Below are positions 17,013 through 26,241 of a DNA stretch of 59,749 nt, in pieces; positions within the stretch are counted from its first letter, which is position 1, and every line of letters starts with the position of its first letter. The notes under the pieces were generated by a model, which searched no databases, was not told where the DNA came from, and saw nothing but the letters and a program-made list of their open reading frames with translations. The stretch is from Candidatus Methanoperedens sp. (GTDB lineage Archaea; Halobacteriota; Methanosarcinia; Methanosarcinales; Methanoperedenaceae). The translations under genes were made by a program, and so were the position numbers. The DNA is taken from assembly GCA_027460585.1 (NCBI GenBank), contig JAPZAP010000039.1:1-59749 (forward strand), read 5' to 3'.

Positions 17013-17657
17013 ATGCCAATTAAGGTAAGCGTAAAAGGAGATGCAAAAGTCAATATCAGGCTTAAAAAAGAGGGTGCAGGATTAACACCCTCAAAATATT
17101 TGCCTGATATTGGTTCTTTACCAACAAACGGCATCTCCATTTCCACTAATTTAATTACATTTATGGAGATGAGAACAGAATCTGTATTCAGACCGAATCA
17201 GGAGGATATCGAAGTTGTGTATGCATTAACAGGCTCATCCAAAAACATTCCAGACGCTATTCACAAGTTCTCCTCAAATGAGGTTGTACCGCACGCATCA
17301 TCTGATAGAATCTCATATTATACCGAGAAAATGGTCGAGCATATACTTGAGGAACGCAAGAGCATTCCAGAATTAATAGTCATAGTCCATACGCATCCTA
17401 AAGGGGCTGCCGAGTTATCAGAAGTCGATAAAAATACCCATCTTCAGGTAGCTAATAAAATGAAAGAACTTGTTCCCAATGCAAGTGTAATGTTTGGAGT
17501 GCATGCGGTAAGCAGTGAATCAAGAATGCCGAGAACAGACCCTGTTAAAATCGCAGGCAATGCTATTAAATGGAGTAGTATCACCAGACAACATGAGGCA
17601 GCATTTTTCGATAAAAATTCAAAACCTGTTGAGGTGAATGTATGGACAAAAGTATAG
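17013..17657 (+). CDS. JAMM/MPN+ metalloprotease domain protein
   Basis: 214 aa from ATG 17013 (GGTG 9 nt upstream; GTG 17001 is an alternative). It contains the full JAMM zinc motif H126-x-H128-P-x6-S136-x2-D139 (HTHPKGAAELSEVD), with an upstream Glu in TFMEMRTES as the likely catalytic acid. JAMM enzymes cleave isopeptide bonds of ubiquitin-like proteins (SAMPs in archaea) or process sulfur carriers. It has no signal peptide, so it should act in the cytoplasm, although it lies between two secreted-protein genes. It is shorter than Rpn11-type proteins and nearer to stand-alone prokaryotic JAB peptidases. It overlaps the next gene by 16 nt. Confidence 0.75.
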   Translation: MPIKVSVKGDAKVNIRLKKEGAGLTPSKYLPDIGSLPTNGISISTNLITFMEMRTESVFRPNQEDIEVVYALTGSSKNIPDAIHKFSSNEVVPHASSDRISYYTEKMVEHILEERKSIPELIVIVHTHPKGAAELSEVDKNTHLQVANKMKELVPNASVMFGVHAVSSESRMPRTDPVKIAGNAIKWSSITRQHEAAFFDKNSKPVEVNVWTKV

Positions 17658-18148
17658 AGAAATTGAAGGTGCTGCTCGAATTAGAAGAAAATGGTGGGCA
17701 GATAGCTGAGGATCTGGCTAATATATTGGTGGACGAGCGAAAAAAGAGCTTATTTAAGGCAAAATTGGAAGAAATCAAAAAGGAGCTTGTTACCTCGGCG
17801 CAGGAGGTAAAGCTAACACCGATGGAAGAGGCAGTGCGAGATTTGGTGTTAGAAATAAGAATGCCAATCACAGCGCAGGAAGTTTCTGAGAAAATAGGGG
17901 ATAATTATCCAAGCCTGAAGTACAGAACGCATGCATCAGCAACTTTAAATTCTTTGGTGAGTAAAGGAATACTTGGCAAATTCAAGGTAGGGTATAGCTA
18001 TTACTTTACCAGTCCCAAGGAAGTGGTTATGGAGATGCTGAAAAGAAGAGGTGAAGAGCCGAATAAATGCTCGCCAGTAGAAATAGCAAGAGAGACCGGA
18101 ATGCCACTGAGTAAAGTTCTTAATGTTATGGAAGATTTACTCGACTGA
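17642..18148 (+). CDS. Winged-helix domain protein, 168 aa
   Basis: ATG 17642 with GAGGTG 5 nt upstream, inside the end of the JAMM gene. The N-terminal 60 residues are a charged helix likely to be coiled coil. Residues 60-168 hold a winged-helix segment (MPITAQEVSEKIGDNYPSLKY ... ASATLNSLVSKGILGKFKVG) and a further HTH-like segment (CSPVEIARETGMPLSKVLNVM). Probably a transcription regulator or an adaptor linked with the JAMM peptidase. No named family. Confidence 0.55.
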   Translation: MDKSIEKLKVLLELEENGGQIAEDLANILVDERKKSLFKAKLEEIKKELVTSAQEVKLTPMEEAVRDLVLEIRMPITAQEVSEKIGDNYPSLKYRTHASATLNSLVSKGILGKFKVGYSYYFTSPKEVVMEMLKRRGEEPNKCSPVEIARETGMPLSKVLNVMEDLLD

Positions 18149-18170
18149 TTAGGGCTGATAAAGGAGGAAA

Positions 18171-20519
18171 ATGAAAAAACTGGGCGGAATGGCGGTATGG
18201 TTTCTTGCGCTGCTGGTCATTTTAATTGTAGCCCAGGCTGTACAGGCTGGCGACTGGCCAATGTTCAGGCACGATACTAAGCACACAGGCATAGCTGATG
18301 AGGTAGTAGAACCGCCTTTAGATCTGCTATGGAGATATAGAGCTTTTGCAGTTGGTTCTTCTCCTGCTGTTTCAGGAGGAATTGTCTATGTAAGCTCTTA
18401 TGATGGCTACATGTATGCAATAAATGCAAGCACAGGAGACCTCAAATGGAAATATCAGGTTGGTGCCAGTTCCTCTCCTTCGATTTCCTATGAGGTCAGT
18501 TCTCCAGCAGTCTCGGGAAGTGTAGTGTATGTGATGGGATCTGAGAATAACAATGTGTATGCAATAGATGCAAGCACAGGCAGCCTGAGATGGGAATATA
18601 AGATTGGGGGATATTCCAGAGATTCTTATTCGCCTGCTGTTTCAGAAGGTGTGGTTTACGTTAGCACTATTGCCGACATTCAGGCACTGGATGCAAGTAC
18701 GGGTAGCTTAAAATGGTCGACAGGTATAATATATGCATATTCTTCTCCAGCAGTTTCTGAAGGTATAGTATATGTTGGCACTACTGATGGTTATGTATAT
18801 GCGCTGGATGCAATTACAGGTGCTATTAAATGGGAAATCCGGCCAGGGGGGGCTTCTGGCTCATCTTCTTCACCTACTGTTTTAGGAGGTATGGTATATG
18901 TCGGCTCCGATGATAAATATGTGTACGCTCTGGATGCGAAAACAGGGATCATGAAATGGAAATACCTGACTGGTGGCGGTGTATATTCATCTCCTGCTGT
19001 GTATGGTGGCATAATCTATGTAGGTTCTGATGATAACTATATGTACGCTTTGGATGGTACTACAGGTAGTCTTAAATGGAAATACCAAGCTGGTGGAAGT
19101 GTCAGATCATCTCCAGCAGTTTCAGGAAGTGTAGTGTATATTGGCTCAGATGATAACTATATACATGCAATAGATGCAAGCACAGGTAGCTTTAAATGGA
19201 AATACCAGGCTGGCAACCATGTCCGTTCTTCTCCTGCGGTTTCAGGAGGTGCGGTCTACATGGGTTCCTGGGATGGTTACATTTATGCTTTTGTACCAGC
19301 ACCTACACCAACTTTAACCCCAACACCTATGATGACTGCAACGCCAATTCCAACCACTACAACACCTACGCCACCTACACCAACTCCGACAGGTACATCG
19401 GTTCCAACGCCCACTTCGACTGAGATGAAAAATATGGTAAGATACGATGCCGATAAAAAAACTATAGTGCAAGGTGAGACTTGGGATATTGGCGGGGGAT
19501 ATACCTTAACAGTTCAAGAGATCAACATTGGCTTTGGAAACCCAAGCACAGTAAGGCTTGTTCTTTCCAGAAATGGAATCGTATTAGACGATAAAGTTTT
19601 AGCTCAAGGCATGACTTATACTTACAATGATATCATTAGTTTTAAGATATACTCTTTTTTTGCAGGGGCTAACGCTGATATGGTTCAATTTAGAGATGTG
19701 TACATATCATCTCAGGTTGCCATTACGCCCACTCCTGCTGTAGATATTTATCCTCCATCCATTTCCATAAGTAAGGAGATTGTTGATTTCAACAAAAACG
19801 GTCAATTAGATGAAGGGGAAAAACTTGTTATTACTTATGGGGCAAATGATGAGAGCGGTGTGAAATCTATAAAATTATTGGTGGATGGGAACCTGATAGA
19901 ATTGCGTAACAATGAAGGTATTTATTTCGCTACTACTGATCCTTTATCAATGGGCGAACATTCCATAGTTGTCGAGGCAATCGACTCGAAAGGGAACAAA
20001 AAAGTAGAGGAAATGAAGGTTAATGTAGCGAGAGGTTCGCCAAGCGTTTACTTCCCAAAATTAAAATATGAGGTAAATGAAGGGGAAGACGTTAACGTTG
20101 TTTTATCTGCTGTTAATCCCATCGGAAATCCCAAAATGGATGCGCAGTTAATCTTGAAGCCTCCGAGTACTGGGGTTTATGTTTATGAGAGTGACTGTAA
20201 AAGTAATTCTGGTATGTGCACAAGCCAATTTGAAATTGGACCTGGAGATAGCGTCAAGCCAATATCGGTGCGCATGCGAGCAGATCGACCTGGAGAATAC
20301 CAGATAGATGCAGAAATATATTACCAGTTTGAGGGTGGTACGAGATCACCGACAAGATATGAAACGGTTACCCTAATTGTTAAACCGAAGCCTGCGCCAC
20401 AAAATACTTCCCAAAATCCGATAGCAACCGCTACTCAAAAGTCGATTCCTGGTTTTGGAATAACTATTGGTATAATCAGTCTATTGTTTGCTGTGTTTCG
20501 AAAAAAAAAGAAACTATGA
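18171..20519 (+). CDS. Secreted PQQ-type beta-propeller with PGF-CTERM-like tail
   Basis: 782 aa. Signal peptide (MKKLGGMAVWFLALLVILIV to VQAG). Eight repeats of the form SSPAVSGG-VYVGSDD-YVYALDASTGSLKWKY span roughly residues 50-370, an eight-bladed PQQ-like propeller. Then come a Thr/Pro linker, an archaeal surface beta domain and an immunoglobulin-like domain. The C-terminus reads SIPGFGITIGIISLLFAVF then KKKK, a PGF-CTERM-like sorting signal for archaeosortase: motif, hydrophobic helix, basic end. It should be a lipid-anchored S-layer-associated protein. Propellers of this kind often bind partners rather than PQQ. GGAGG 5 nt before the ATG. Confidence 0.85.
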   Translation: MKKLGGMAVWFLALLVILIVAQAVQAGDWPMFRHDTKHTGIADEVVEPPLDLLWRYRAFAVGSSPAVSGGIVYVSSYDGYMYAINASTGDLKWKYQVGASSSPSISYEVSSPAVSGSVVYVMGSENNNVYAIDASTGSLRWEYKIGGYSRDSYSPAVSEGVVYVSTIADIQALDASTGSLKWSTGIIYAYSSPAVSEGIVYVGTTDGYVYALDAITGAIKWEIRPGGASGSSSSPTVLGGMVYVGSDDKYVYALDAKTGIMKWKYLTGGGVYSSPAVYGGIIYVGSDDNYMYALDGTTGSLKWKYQAGGSVRSSPAVSGSVVYIGSDDNYIHAIDASTGSFKWKYQAGNHVRSSPAVSGGAVYMGSWDGYIYAFVPAPTPTLTPTPMMTATPIPTTTTPTPPTPTPTGTSVPTPTSTEMKNMVRYDADKKTIVQGETWDIGGGYTLTVQEINIGFGNPSTVRLVLSRNGIVLDDKVLAQGMTYTYNDIISFKIYSFFAGANADMVQFRDVYISSQVAITPTPAVDIYPPSISISKEIVDFNKNGQLDEGEKLVITYGANDESGVKSIKLLVDGNLIELRNNEGIYFATTDPLSMGEHSIVVEAIDSKGNKKVEEMKVNVARGSPSVYFPKLKYEVNEGEDVNVVLSAVNPIGNPKMDAQLILKPPSTGVYVYESDCKSNSGMCTSQFEIGPGDSVKPISVRMRADRPGEYQIDAEIYYQFEGGTRSPTRYETVTLIVKPKPAPQNTSQNPIATATQKSIPGFGITIGIISLLFAVFRKKKKL

Positions 20520-20619
20520 TATTTCAAAGAGAGGAGAAGAGACAAGAAGATGTTCTCCAAACAAGAAATCGAGGAAACCATTCCACCCTTAAATGTGGTG
20601 TTAAATTTCAGAGGAATCA

Positions 20620-23238
20620 ATGCTGAATAGATTATTAGCATATTCAATTATAGGAGGAATAATATTAGGGCTAATCCTCACTCTATCTGGCAATGTTTTT
20701 GACCCTTCTATACAGTTGGATGATATTAAGGATGTAGTTGTTGGGGATAAAATTACAGTCACTGGAATGGCAAAAGGTCTCGATGAATCTCAGGTGGACG
20801 TAATCCTAAAAGGAGCAAATATAAATTCAATGTATACAATTGAGTTTATAAAAGAGATAGATAGAACTGATTTAGATGAAAAATTTAATTTTGGAAGTAT
20901 TGTGGATGACGTGAAATTGGATTCCTGGGACATAGGGGATGGATACAAGCTTGAAGCATATTGGAAGACAACACCCTCACCACACGATAATGATTTATAT
21001 GGTTATGTATATTTTATTATAAGTGGCTCCACACCGTTCAGAATAGAGGATGTTCCTGGTTGGCATAATGATGTGATTTTAATTAGTGGGAATATTCTTA
21101 GGATTTTTGGTGATCAAGTGGGTCATTTTCGTCAGCGTTATAATGCGCAAGAGAGCTTTTTTGATTGTATGGAAACCCCCCCTACCCATGCCATAATGTA
21201 CGATTCAGCGCGGCAAATATCCTGCACCACAAAGACGGTGCCGACTCCTATTGTTCCCTATTACGACAGCGTTAAACTGGAAACAAACTCGAATAATATA
21301 GAATTCAATTGGGCATATCCTTATGTTAAAATTAGAAATGTACTAACTGGAAAAGGATTACATAAAACAATCAATATGAGCAATGGAAGATTCAATACCT
21401 TTTTCGATACCTCTGGATTGGATGGTGGTTTGTATCAAGTCGATGTCATCAGTAGAGAAGTTTCAATCAATAAATCCTTTAACCTAATTTTAGCAAACAT
21501 CGAAGATATATCAATAATTAGAAACAGCGATGTATTTGGAACACCAACCACAGTGGCCGTATCCTTAAAAAATCCGAGCAATGAAATCAAGAAGCTTAAT
21601 TTAAATCTATGGTTAGATAGTGCTTTTAACCAAATGGCTGAAGTATCCATCCCACCAAATTCATTCGAAATCACGAAATTTAATTTAGATAATTTAGGTG
21701 TAGGAACTCATAAAATAAGTGTTGGTGGTCATGAAAGATTAATTGAAGTTAAACCAGTACCGTTTTTAAAACTAGATAGCATCTCTGGAGACATAGGAAT
21801 TGGTAGAGATTTGACTATAACTGGGACTTCAAATCGCCCAGATGGTACTTCGGTATTGATTACCGTTAAAAATGCAGATATGGAGATAGCTCGTCAGACA
21901 ACAACAATAAATAATGGGCGATTCAGTTTATCTTTCGGTACCTCCGGTTATAAAGAGGGCGTTTATACAGTAAAAGCTGATGACACAAATGGCAACTCAG
22001 CTAGTACAACTTTAACCTTTATCAAATTAAAAGCTGCGCTGGATGTGGTCAGCATGTCAGTTTATCCAAGCGAACTTATAATTGGCGAATCTGCAACAAT
22101 AACAGCCAGTGTTAAAAATAATGGCAACATCGAGGGTACAAGGAATATAGAATTAAAGGTTGATGGTTTGGTACGGAAATCTAAACCTATTACAATTCAG
22201 CCGAATTCCATTAGAGAAATTCAATTTATTGTTAAGGAAGATGTTGGAATTCACAATATAGAAATTGATGGATATACAACATCACTTATTGTCAAAGTAA
22301 AGCCTGCTATACAGTTAAATAAAATCTCAAGCGTTAGAATTGGTCAGGACTTGATTATTTCAGGGACAACGAATATACCTGATAACACCAAAATTTTAGT
22401 AAGCGCCAAAAGTGGCGATGCTTCTCTGACGCCCCAAAGCGTACTTTTAAAAGACGGCTCAATAAGTGCTACATTCACAACCGCGAGTGCACAGGAAGGA
22501 ATATACACAATAAAGGCAGAAGATTCAAAGGGAACATCTGATACAACCTCGGTACTAATTTTTAAAGATACGCCAGAGCTTAGTTATGATTTGAGCGTAT
22601 CGCCAAAAGATGTTACTCCTGATGGCACTGTTATTGCTTCTGTGACTATAAAAAATAATGCAAACATGGTAAAGGATGTTGTTTTAAATCTAAAAATTGA
22701 TGATCAAATGAGACAAAGCCAAACTATTTCTATATCGCCAAATTCAATAAAGGTTGTTTCATTTGAGATAAAGAATGAAAAAGTAGGGTCGCATATAATC
22801 GATGTAAATGGGTATGTCACTTCTTATTCGGTGTCGGCACCTGCACCAACAACAGTCACCGACATTTCTACAAATGAACTCAGAATCCAACTCCGCAGTG
22901 ACAAGACTATAATAAGTAAAAATGAGAACATTTTTCTTACTTTATCTGCTGTAAATAAAATAACAAATACTAAAGATGTTCATCTGCAAGTTATTCTTGT
23001 AATTCCATCGGGACTTTCAGCCACTGAAACGTCTTTTGCTAAATCAGGTGTAGGTCAATATGTTTCGGATTCGATAATAAAATCAGGAGAATCAAGAACA
23101 GAGTACATTAATGTTGGCGTAATGCCCAATCAAGTTGGAACATTTACAATTACTGGTGAGGTAATTTATTATCTTGGTGATGATAGAACCAGTGGGGGAA
23201 CTCAAAAGATTTCAGTACCAATCACAGTGATAGGATAA
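20620..23238 (+). CDS. Large surface protein with CARDB-like repeats
   Basis: 872 aa with an N-terminal hydrophobic signal or anchor (LLAYSIIGGIILGLILTLSG). A unique region of about 270 aa with several Cys is followed by alternating immunoglobulin-like modules: VTVKNADM / VSVKNNGN-type CARDB domains and INGRFS-F-TSG-EGVYT-KA-D-type carbohydrate-binding-like modules repeated at least twice. No C-terminal anchor is seen. AGAGGA lies 4-5 nt before ATG 20620. It closes the surface operon begun at 16231, after a 100-bp gap. Probably an extracellular adhesion or S-layer-associated protein. Confidence 0.7.
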   Translation: MLNRLLAYSIIGGIILGLILTLSGNVFDPSIQLDDIKDVVVGDKITVTGMAKGLDESQVDVILKGANINSMYTIEFIKEIDRTDLDEKFNFGSIVDDVKLDSWDIGDGYKLEAYWKTTPSPHDNDLYGYVYFIISGSTPFRIEDVPGWHNDVILISGNILRIFGDQVGHFRQRYNAQESFFDCMETPPTHAIMYDSARQISCTTKTVPTPIVPYYDSVKLETNSNNIEFNWAYPYVKIRNVLTGKGLHKTINMSNGRFNTFFDTSGLDGGLYQVDVISREVSINKSFNLILANIEDISIIRNSDVFGTPTTVAVSLKNPSNEIKKLNLNLWLDSAFNQMAEVSIPPNSFEITKFNLDNLGVGTHKISVGGHERLIEVKPVPFLKLDSISGDIGIGRDLTITGTSNRPDGTSVLITVKNADMEIARQTTTINNGRFSLSFGTSGYKEGVYTVKADDTNGNSASTTLTFIKLKAALDVVSMSVYPSELIIGESATITASVKNNGNIEGTRNIELKVDGLVRKSKPITIQPNSIREIQFIVKEDVGIHNIEIDGYTTSLIVKVKPAIQLNKISSVRIGQDLIISGTTNIPDNTKILVSAKSGDASLTPQSVLLKDGSISATFTTASAQEGIYTIKAEDSKGTSDTTSVLIFKDTPELSYDLSVSPKDVTPDGTVIASVTIKNNANMVKDVVLNLKIDDQMRQSQTISISPNSIKVVSFEIKNEKVGSHIIDVNGYVTSYSVSAPAPTTVTDISTNELRIQLRSDKTIISKNENIFLTLSAVNKITNTKDVHLQVILVIPSGLSATETSFAKSGVGQYVSDSIIKSGESRTEYINVGVMPNQVGTFTITGEVIYYLGDDRTSGGTQKISVPITVIG

Positions 23239-23251
23239 TAAAACTGGTAAG

Positions 23252-23611
23252 CTAATTCTTGCCTATGAGTTCATACAAGTATAATTGATGTCTGCACTTG
23301 GAAAACAAACTCGCTAAGTTTTTGGGGCAATTTCTAGCATTAAAATCAAATGAAAATAGAACTATGAATCTGCTCCGTTTTACCACAGCTCTACACAAAG
23401 CAGGATGATGCTTTGCATACCACTCCTGCGCCTTTTCATAGCTCACCTTCTTGTAATACCTTGCTTTCGTCTCCTTGCTGTGCCCCGCTGCCTTCGCAGA
23501 GATATCATGTTCGCTCATTATGCCACTCGCCAGCTTCCCATTTTGGCTTTTCTCACGATCCTCTGTTCTCTCACATATAACAAAAGTAACGCACCATGCG
23601 CCGAAGTTCAC
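23252..23611 (-). pseudogene. Possible tyrosine-recombinase C-terminal remnant
   Basis: A 119-codon frame contains EHDISAKAAGHSKETKARYYKK, which recalls the LGHS-x-xT-x-RYY end of tyrosine recombinases. The preceding R and H-x-x-R catalytic residues are absent and the ends look unrelated. Most likely a fragment. It lies between the surface operon and the next gene pair. Confidence 0.3.
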
Positions 23612-23647
23612 ATAATTATATGTACTAATAAGGAAAATTAACTTCTA

Positions 23648-24592
23648 ATGCTTCAAGATGAAGTGATAAGCGGTCTTATCAGCCAAATCTTTTCTAAGAA
23701 AAAAGACCTGAAATTAGCTAAATATGCTATCCACAAAGTTTTATTCAAGCTCAAAGTTGAACTGCCTGAAGATAGCACCATAAGAGAACACCTTCCGTTC
23801 TACTGGTATAATTACGGCCCTTTTTCAGATGTCGTTGAATCCAGAATAGGCGCGCTGAAGCAGGAAGGCATATTAAAAGAGTACACGACCTCAGAAGAAA
23901 AAACAATACTGGGAATTGAGAAAAAGATACCGCTGCCTGAGGCAGATGACTTTGAAGAAGCCAGGAAGAAACTGAGTTCAATAGTTGCCCATGTGGACTT
24001 CTTTCATTTCAACTCCTTTGTGGATGAACTTTACAGGAAGTACGCACCATGCGCTTTTATGCCTCTGTTCAAGATGGATTTTCTGAATATCATGGAGGAT
24101 TACGTGGAAATGGTATCTTCCGGGCAGCAGACCCTCGATAAGTTTTCAGGCTTTTATCCTGATGTTGATAAACTTGAGGATATCCTCTATGATTGCGAGG
24201 CTGAGCTTCCTTCTGCACCCCTTTTCAAATCTTTCAATGCCTCATTTTCCTCATTTGTAACAGGAGCGGCCCGGGTATTTGATCACATCAGAAAGGATGG
24301 TGATAATCTGCTGTATCTGGATGAGGAGATCCTTCATACAGCCGAAGTAACCTGGCTTACCTTTACGAAAGGAATCAGGATCCTGGATGTGGGCCACGAT
24401 AAATATTATAATGACCGACTGGATAAATGGGAACCTCTGTATAACAAATCACTGATCACATTTTACACTCATATCGATAACTTCAGTTCTGGAGTTTTGA
24501 CCGAGATAGAGCCAGCCAGATTGTTTACCGGATTTCCCAGAGATAATTCCAAAAAAATCCTGTCATCTGTTATTGACGGTTATCTGGCATAG
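23648..24592 (+). CDS. Panacea/DUF4065-like protein, possible antitoxin
   Basis: 314 aa, not firmly recognised. The N-terminal 90 residues (KDLKLAKYAIHKVLFKLKV ... PFYWYNYGPFSDVVESRIGA) have the helix pattern and the WYNYGPFS motif that recall SocA/Panacea (DUF4065) antitoxin domains, where YGP is characteristic. The rest is helical. It is followed after 15 nt by a PIN-domain gene, as in a toxin-antitoxin pair. No DNA-binding motif seen. ATG 23648 lacks a strong ribosome site. Confidence 0.4.
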   Translation: MLQDEVISGLISQIFSKKKDLKLAKYAIHKVLFKLKVELPEDSTIREHLPFYWYNYGPFSDVVESRIGALKQEGILKEYTTSEEKTILGIEKKIPLPEADDFEEARKKLSSIVAHVDFFHFNSFVDELYRKYAPCAFMPLFKMDFLNIMEDYVEMVSSGQQTLDKFSGFYPDVDKLEDILYDCEAELPSAPLFKSFNASFSSFVTGAARVFDHIRKDGDNLLYLDEEILHTAEVTWLTFTKGIRILDVGHDKYYNDRLDKWEPLYNKSLITFYTHIDNFSSGVLTEIEPARLFTGFPRDNSKKILSSVIDGYLA

Positions 24593-24607
24593 GAGCATCA
24601 TCCATAG

Positions 24608-25306
24608 ATGTTCAAAGACCATTTTTTAGATGCCAATATCCTGGTCGGTTCTCGTATAAGCTGGGACAGGCAGAACAACAGTACAACTCGCTATATGGCA
24701 CTTGAAGGCATTCGAAGACATACCAGCAAACGGGTCTATTATGAGAGCCGGGGAGTGTTTGAAAGAAGCAGGGGCCTTATCTTGAAGTACTTGAAAAGGT
24801 TTTATGAAGAATTCAACAAATCCCCGGACCCGATGCGTCTTGACCAAATTATAAGAACCTTTACCAGGAGGTTCAGCGGCAGCCTTGGAGAAAAAGAGAG
24901 CAAGATACTGAACTCATTCGTTGAGAGAAATTTCATGGAGATCAGAAATACGGCGCTGGGTGGGGAAAGAGAGTTCGGTGATTTCAGAAGGGCAATAATA
25001 GATGCTTTCATGGTAGCAATAAATTCCATAGATAGGGATTGCTATTCAGATCCAAAAGCAATGATCTACAGATACGACGACTGCCCGCCTGATTACCGAA
25101 ACTGCTATAGTGATGAAAGCACTCGACTTCTCAAAGTAATTAACTATGAAAACGATGTGTTTGTGGTACTGGATTCGTATTTTATGAAAAATAAATATAT
25201 TAAAGAAAACATCTGCTTTGTAACTACCGACCATGAGCACATACTAAAAAACAAAGCTGAGATCGAGAGCATCCTTACTGGAATTTTTATCATGAAGCCC
25301 ATGTAG
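24608..25306 (+). CDS. PIN-domain protein, possible toxin
   Basis: 232 aa. It begins FLDANILVG, the first acidic strand of a PIN nuclease, has further acids in RRAIIDAFMVAIN, and ends with FVVLDSYFMKNK and ICFVTTDHEHIL, matching the fourth-acid T-x-D strand of PIN domains. It is longer than VapC toxins (about 130 aa), with a helical insertion at residues 25-130. Likely a metal-dependent ribonuclease. It is cotranscribed with the preceding Panacea-like gene (15-nt gap). A toxin role is inference. Confidence 0.5.
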   Translation: MFKDHFLDANILVGSRISWDRQNNSTTRYMALEGIRRHTSKRVYYESRGVFERSRGLILKYLKRFYEEFNKSPDPMRLDQIIRTFTRRFSGSLGEKESKILNSFVERNFMEIRNTALGGEREFGDFRRAIIDAFMVAINSIDRDCYSDPKAMIYRYDDCPPDYRNCYSDESTRLLKVINYENDVFVVLDSYFMKNKYIKENICFVTTDHEHILKNKAEIESILTGIFIMKPM

Positions 25307-25774
25307 CCTGTATCTCAGGAAGCGAATACCTTCTCCTCAAAGCATCGCCGTTAAGGGCTTGAAATTTTTTCATGTATACCAAAAGGAGATTAAATTAAAT
25401 ATTTACAAACAGGGGGGATATGTGATTTATTCTGGCAAGGAAAGATAGGAGTGGTGCATATTCCCAGAAGTAACAACTGCTTTCAGAATCAAAAAAACAA
25501 ATGTGCAGCAGCGATGAACTCAGCTATGACCTCACTCCACATTTACACTTTGATTTTACACTATGGATTGGGGGGTTATGCAAGGATGAAAATGATGAAA
25601 ATTACGAATCGGGAGTGGCACTTTAGGGAGTTGTTTTAAGTTCAATATCTAAAAATTTACACAGAAGTACTTTTGACGCCATAGTTTTGGGGTGCAGTCC
25701 ATTCCATAAGCTATTTATCAAAGAAAAACGAACGTTATAATTACTTCCAAGCTAAAACATTAAGAGGTGAAAGG
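25307..25774. other. Intergenic region, no gene seen
   Basis: About 470 bp. Short open frames here lack ribosome sites and codon bias. The last 50 bp presumably contain the promoter of the 25775 gene. Confidence 0.35.
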
Positions 25775-26044
25775 ATGAAGTATGAAAAAATAGGCAAGCG
25801 ATTAGAGGATGAGTTGTGTGTCTCTAGGGAAACTACTTGCCCGACCGCTTTTGAGATGGGTGAAATACTGGGAACAGTGTATGAAAACGAAAAAATAACC
25901 TATCCAAAGCTGGTAGTGAAAGTAGAAGTGGATAAAAGTAAAGTTAAAGAGAATATAGATAGATTGAGGCAGGAGGGATATTTGATAGAGAATAACGGCA
26001 AATATAGTATAACCAAGAAGGCAAGAGAATTGATAGAAACCTAG
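25775..26044 (+). CDS. Small winged-helix DNA-binding protein, 89 aa
   Basis: ATG 25775 has AGAGGTGAAAGG directly upstream. The protein has one winged-helix pattern: ITYPKLVVKVEVDKSKVKEN as the recognition region and the wing YLIENNGKYSITKKARELIE, typical of small archaeal MarR-like or phage-type regulators. It is followed by a strong inverted repeat, so it is probably a single-gene unit. Target unknown; the radical SAM gene 200 bp downstream is a candidate. Confidence 0.55.
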   Translation: MKYEKIGKRLEDELCVSRETTCPTAFEMGEILGTVYENEKITYPKLVVKVEVDKSKVKENIDRLRQEGYLIENNGKYSITKKARELIET

Positions 26045-26058
26045 ATTTTTATTTCTGC

Positions 26059-26101
26059 TTTATGGAAGCATTTACCAATTTATATAATTAGCTTCCATAA
26101 A
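26059..26101 (+). terminator. 11-bp inverted repeat hairpin
   Basis: TTTATGGAAGC at 26059-26069 is exactly repeated in inverse at 26091-26101 (GCTTCCATAAA), with a 21-nt AT loop. It starts 15 bp after the stop of the winged-helix gene. It may end its transcript, or be a binding site of that protein. Confidence 0.5.
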
Positions 26102-26241
26102 ACGTTTTTATAAGTATGATTAAGATTAGCTACGACTGAGAATTTAATCTTGGATTATCATAAAGCGGCTTCTTGAAACTGTGGGTGCATTTAAAGAAAA
26201 ATGATATAATCAAGATATTAAATAGATATAAGTGAGCATAA

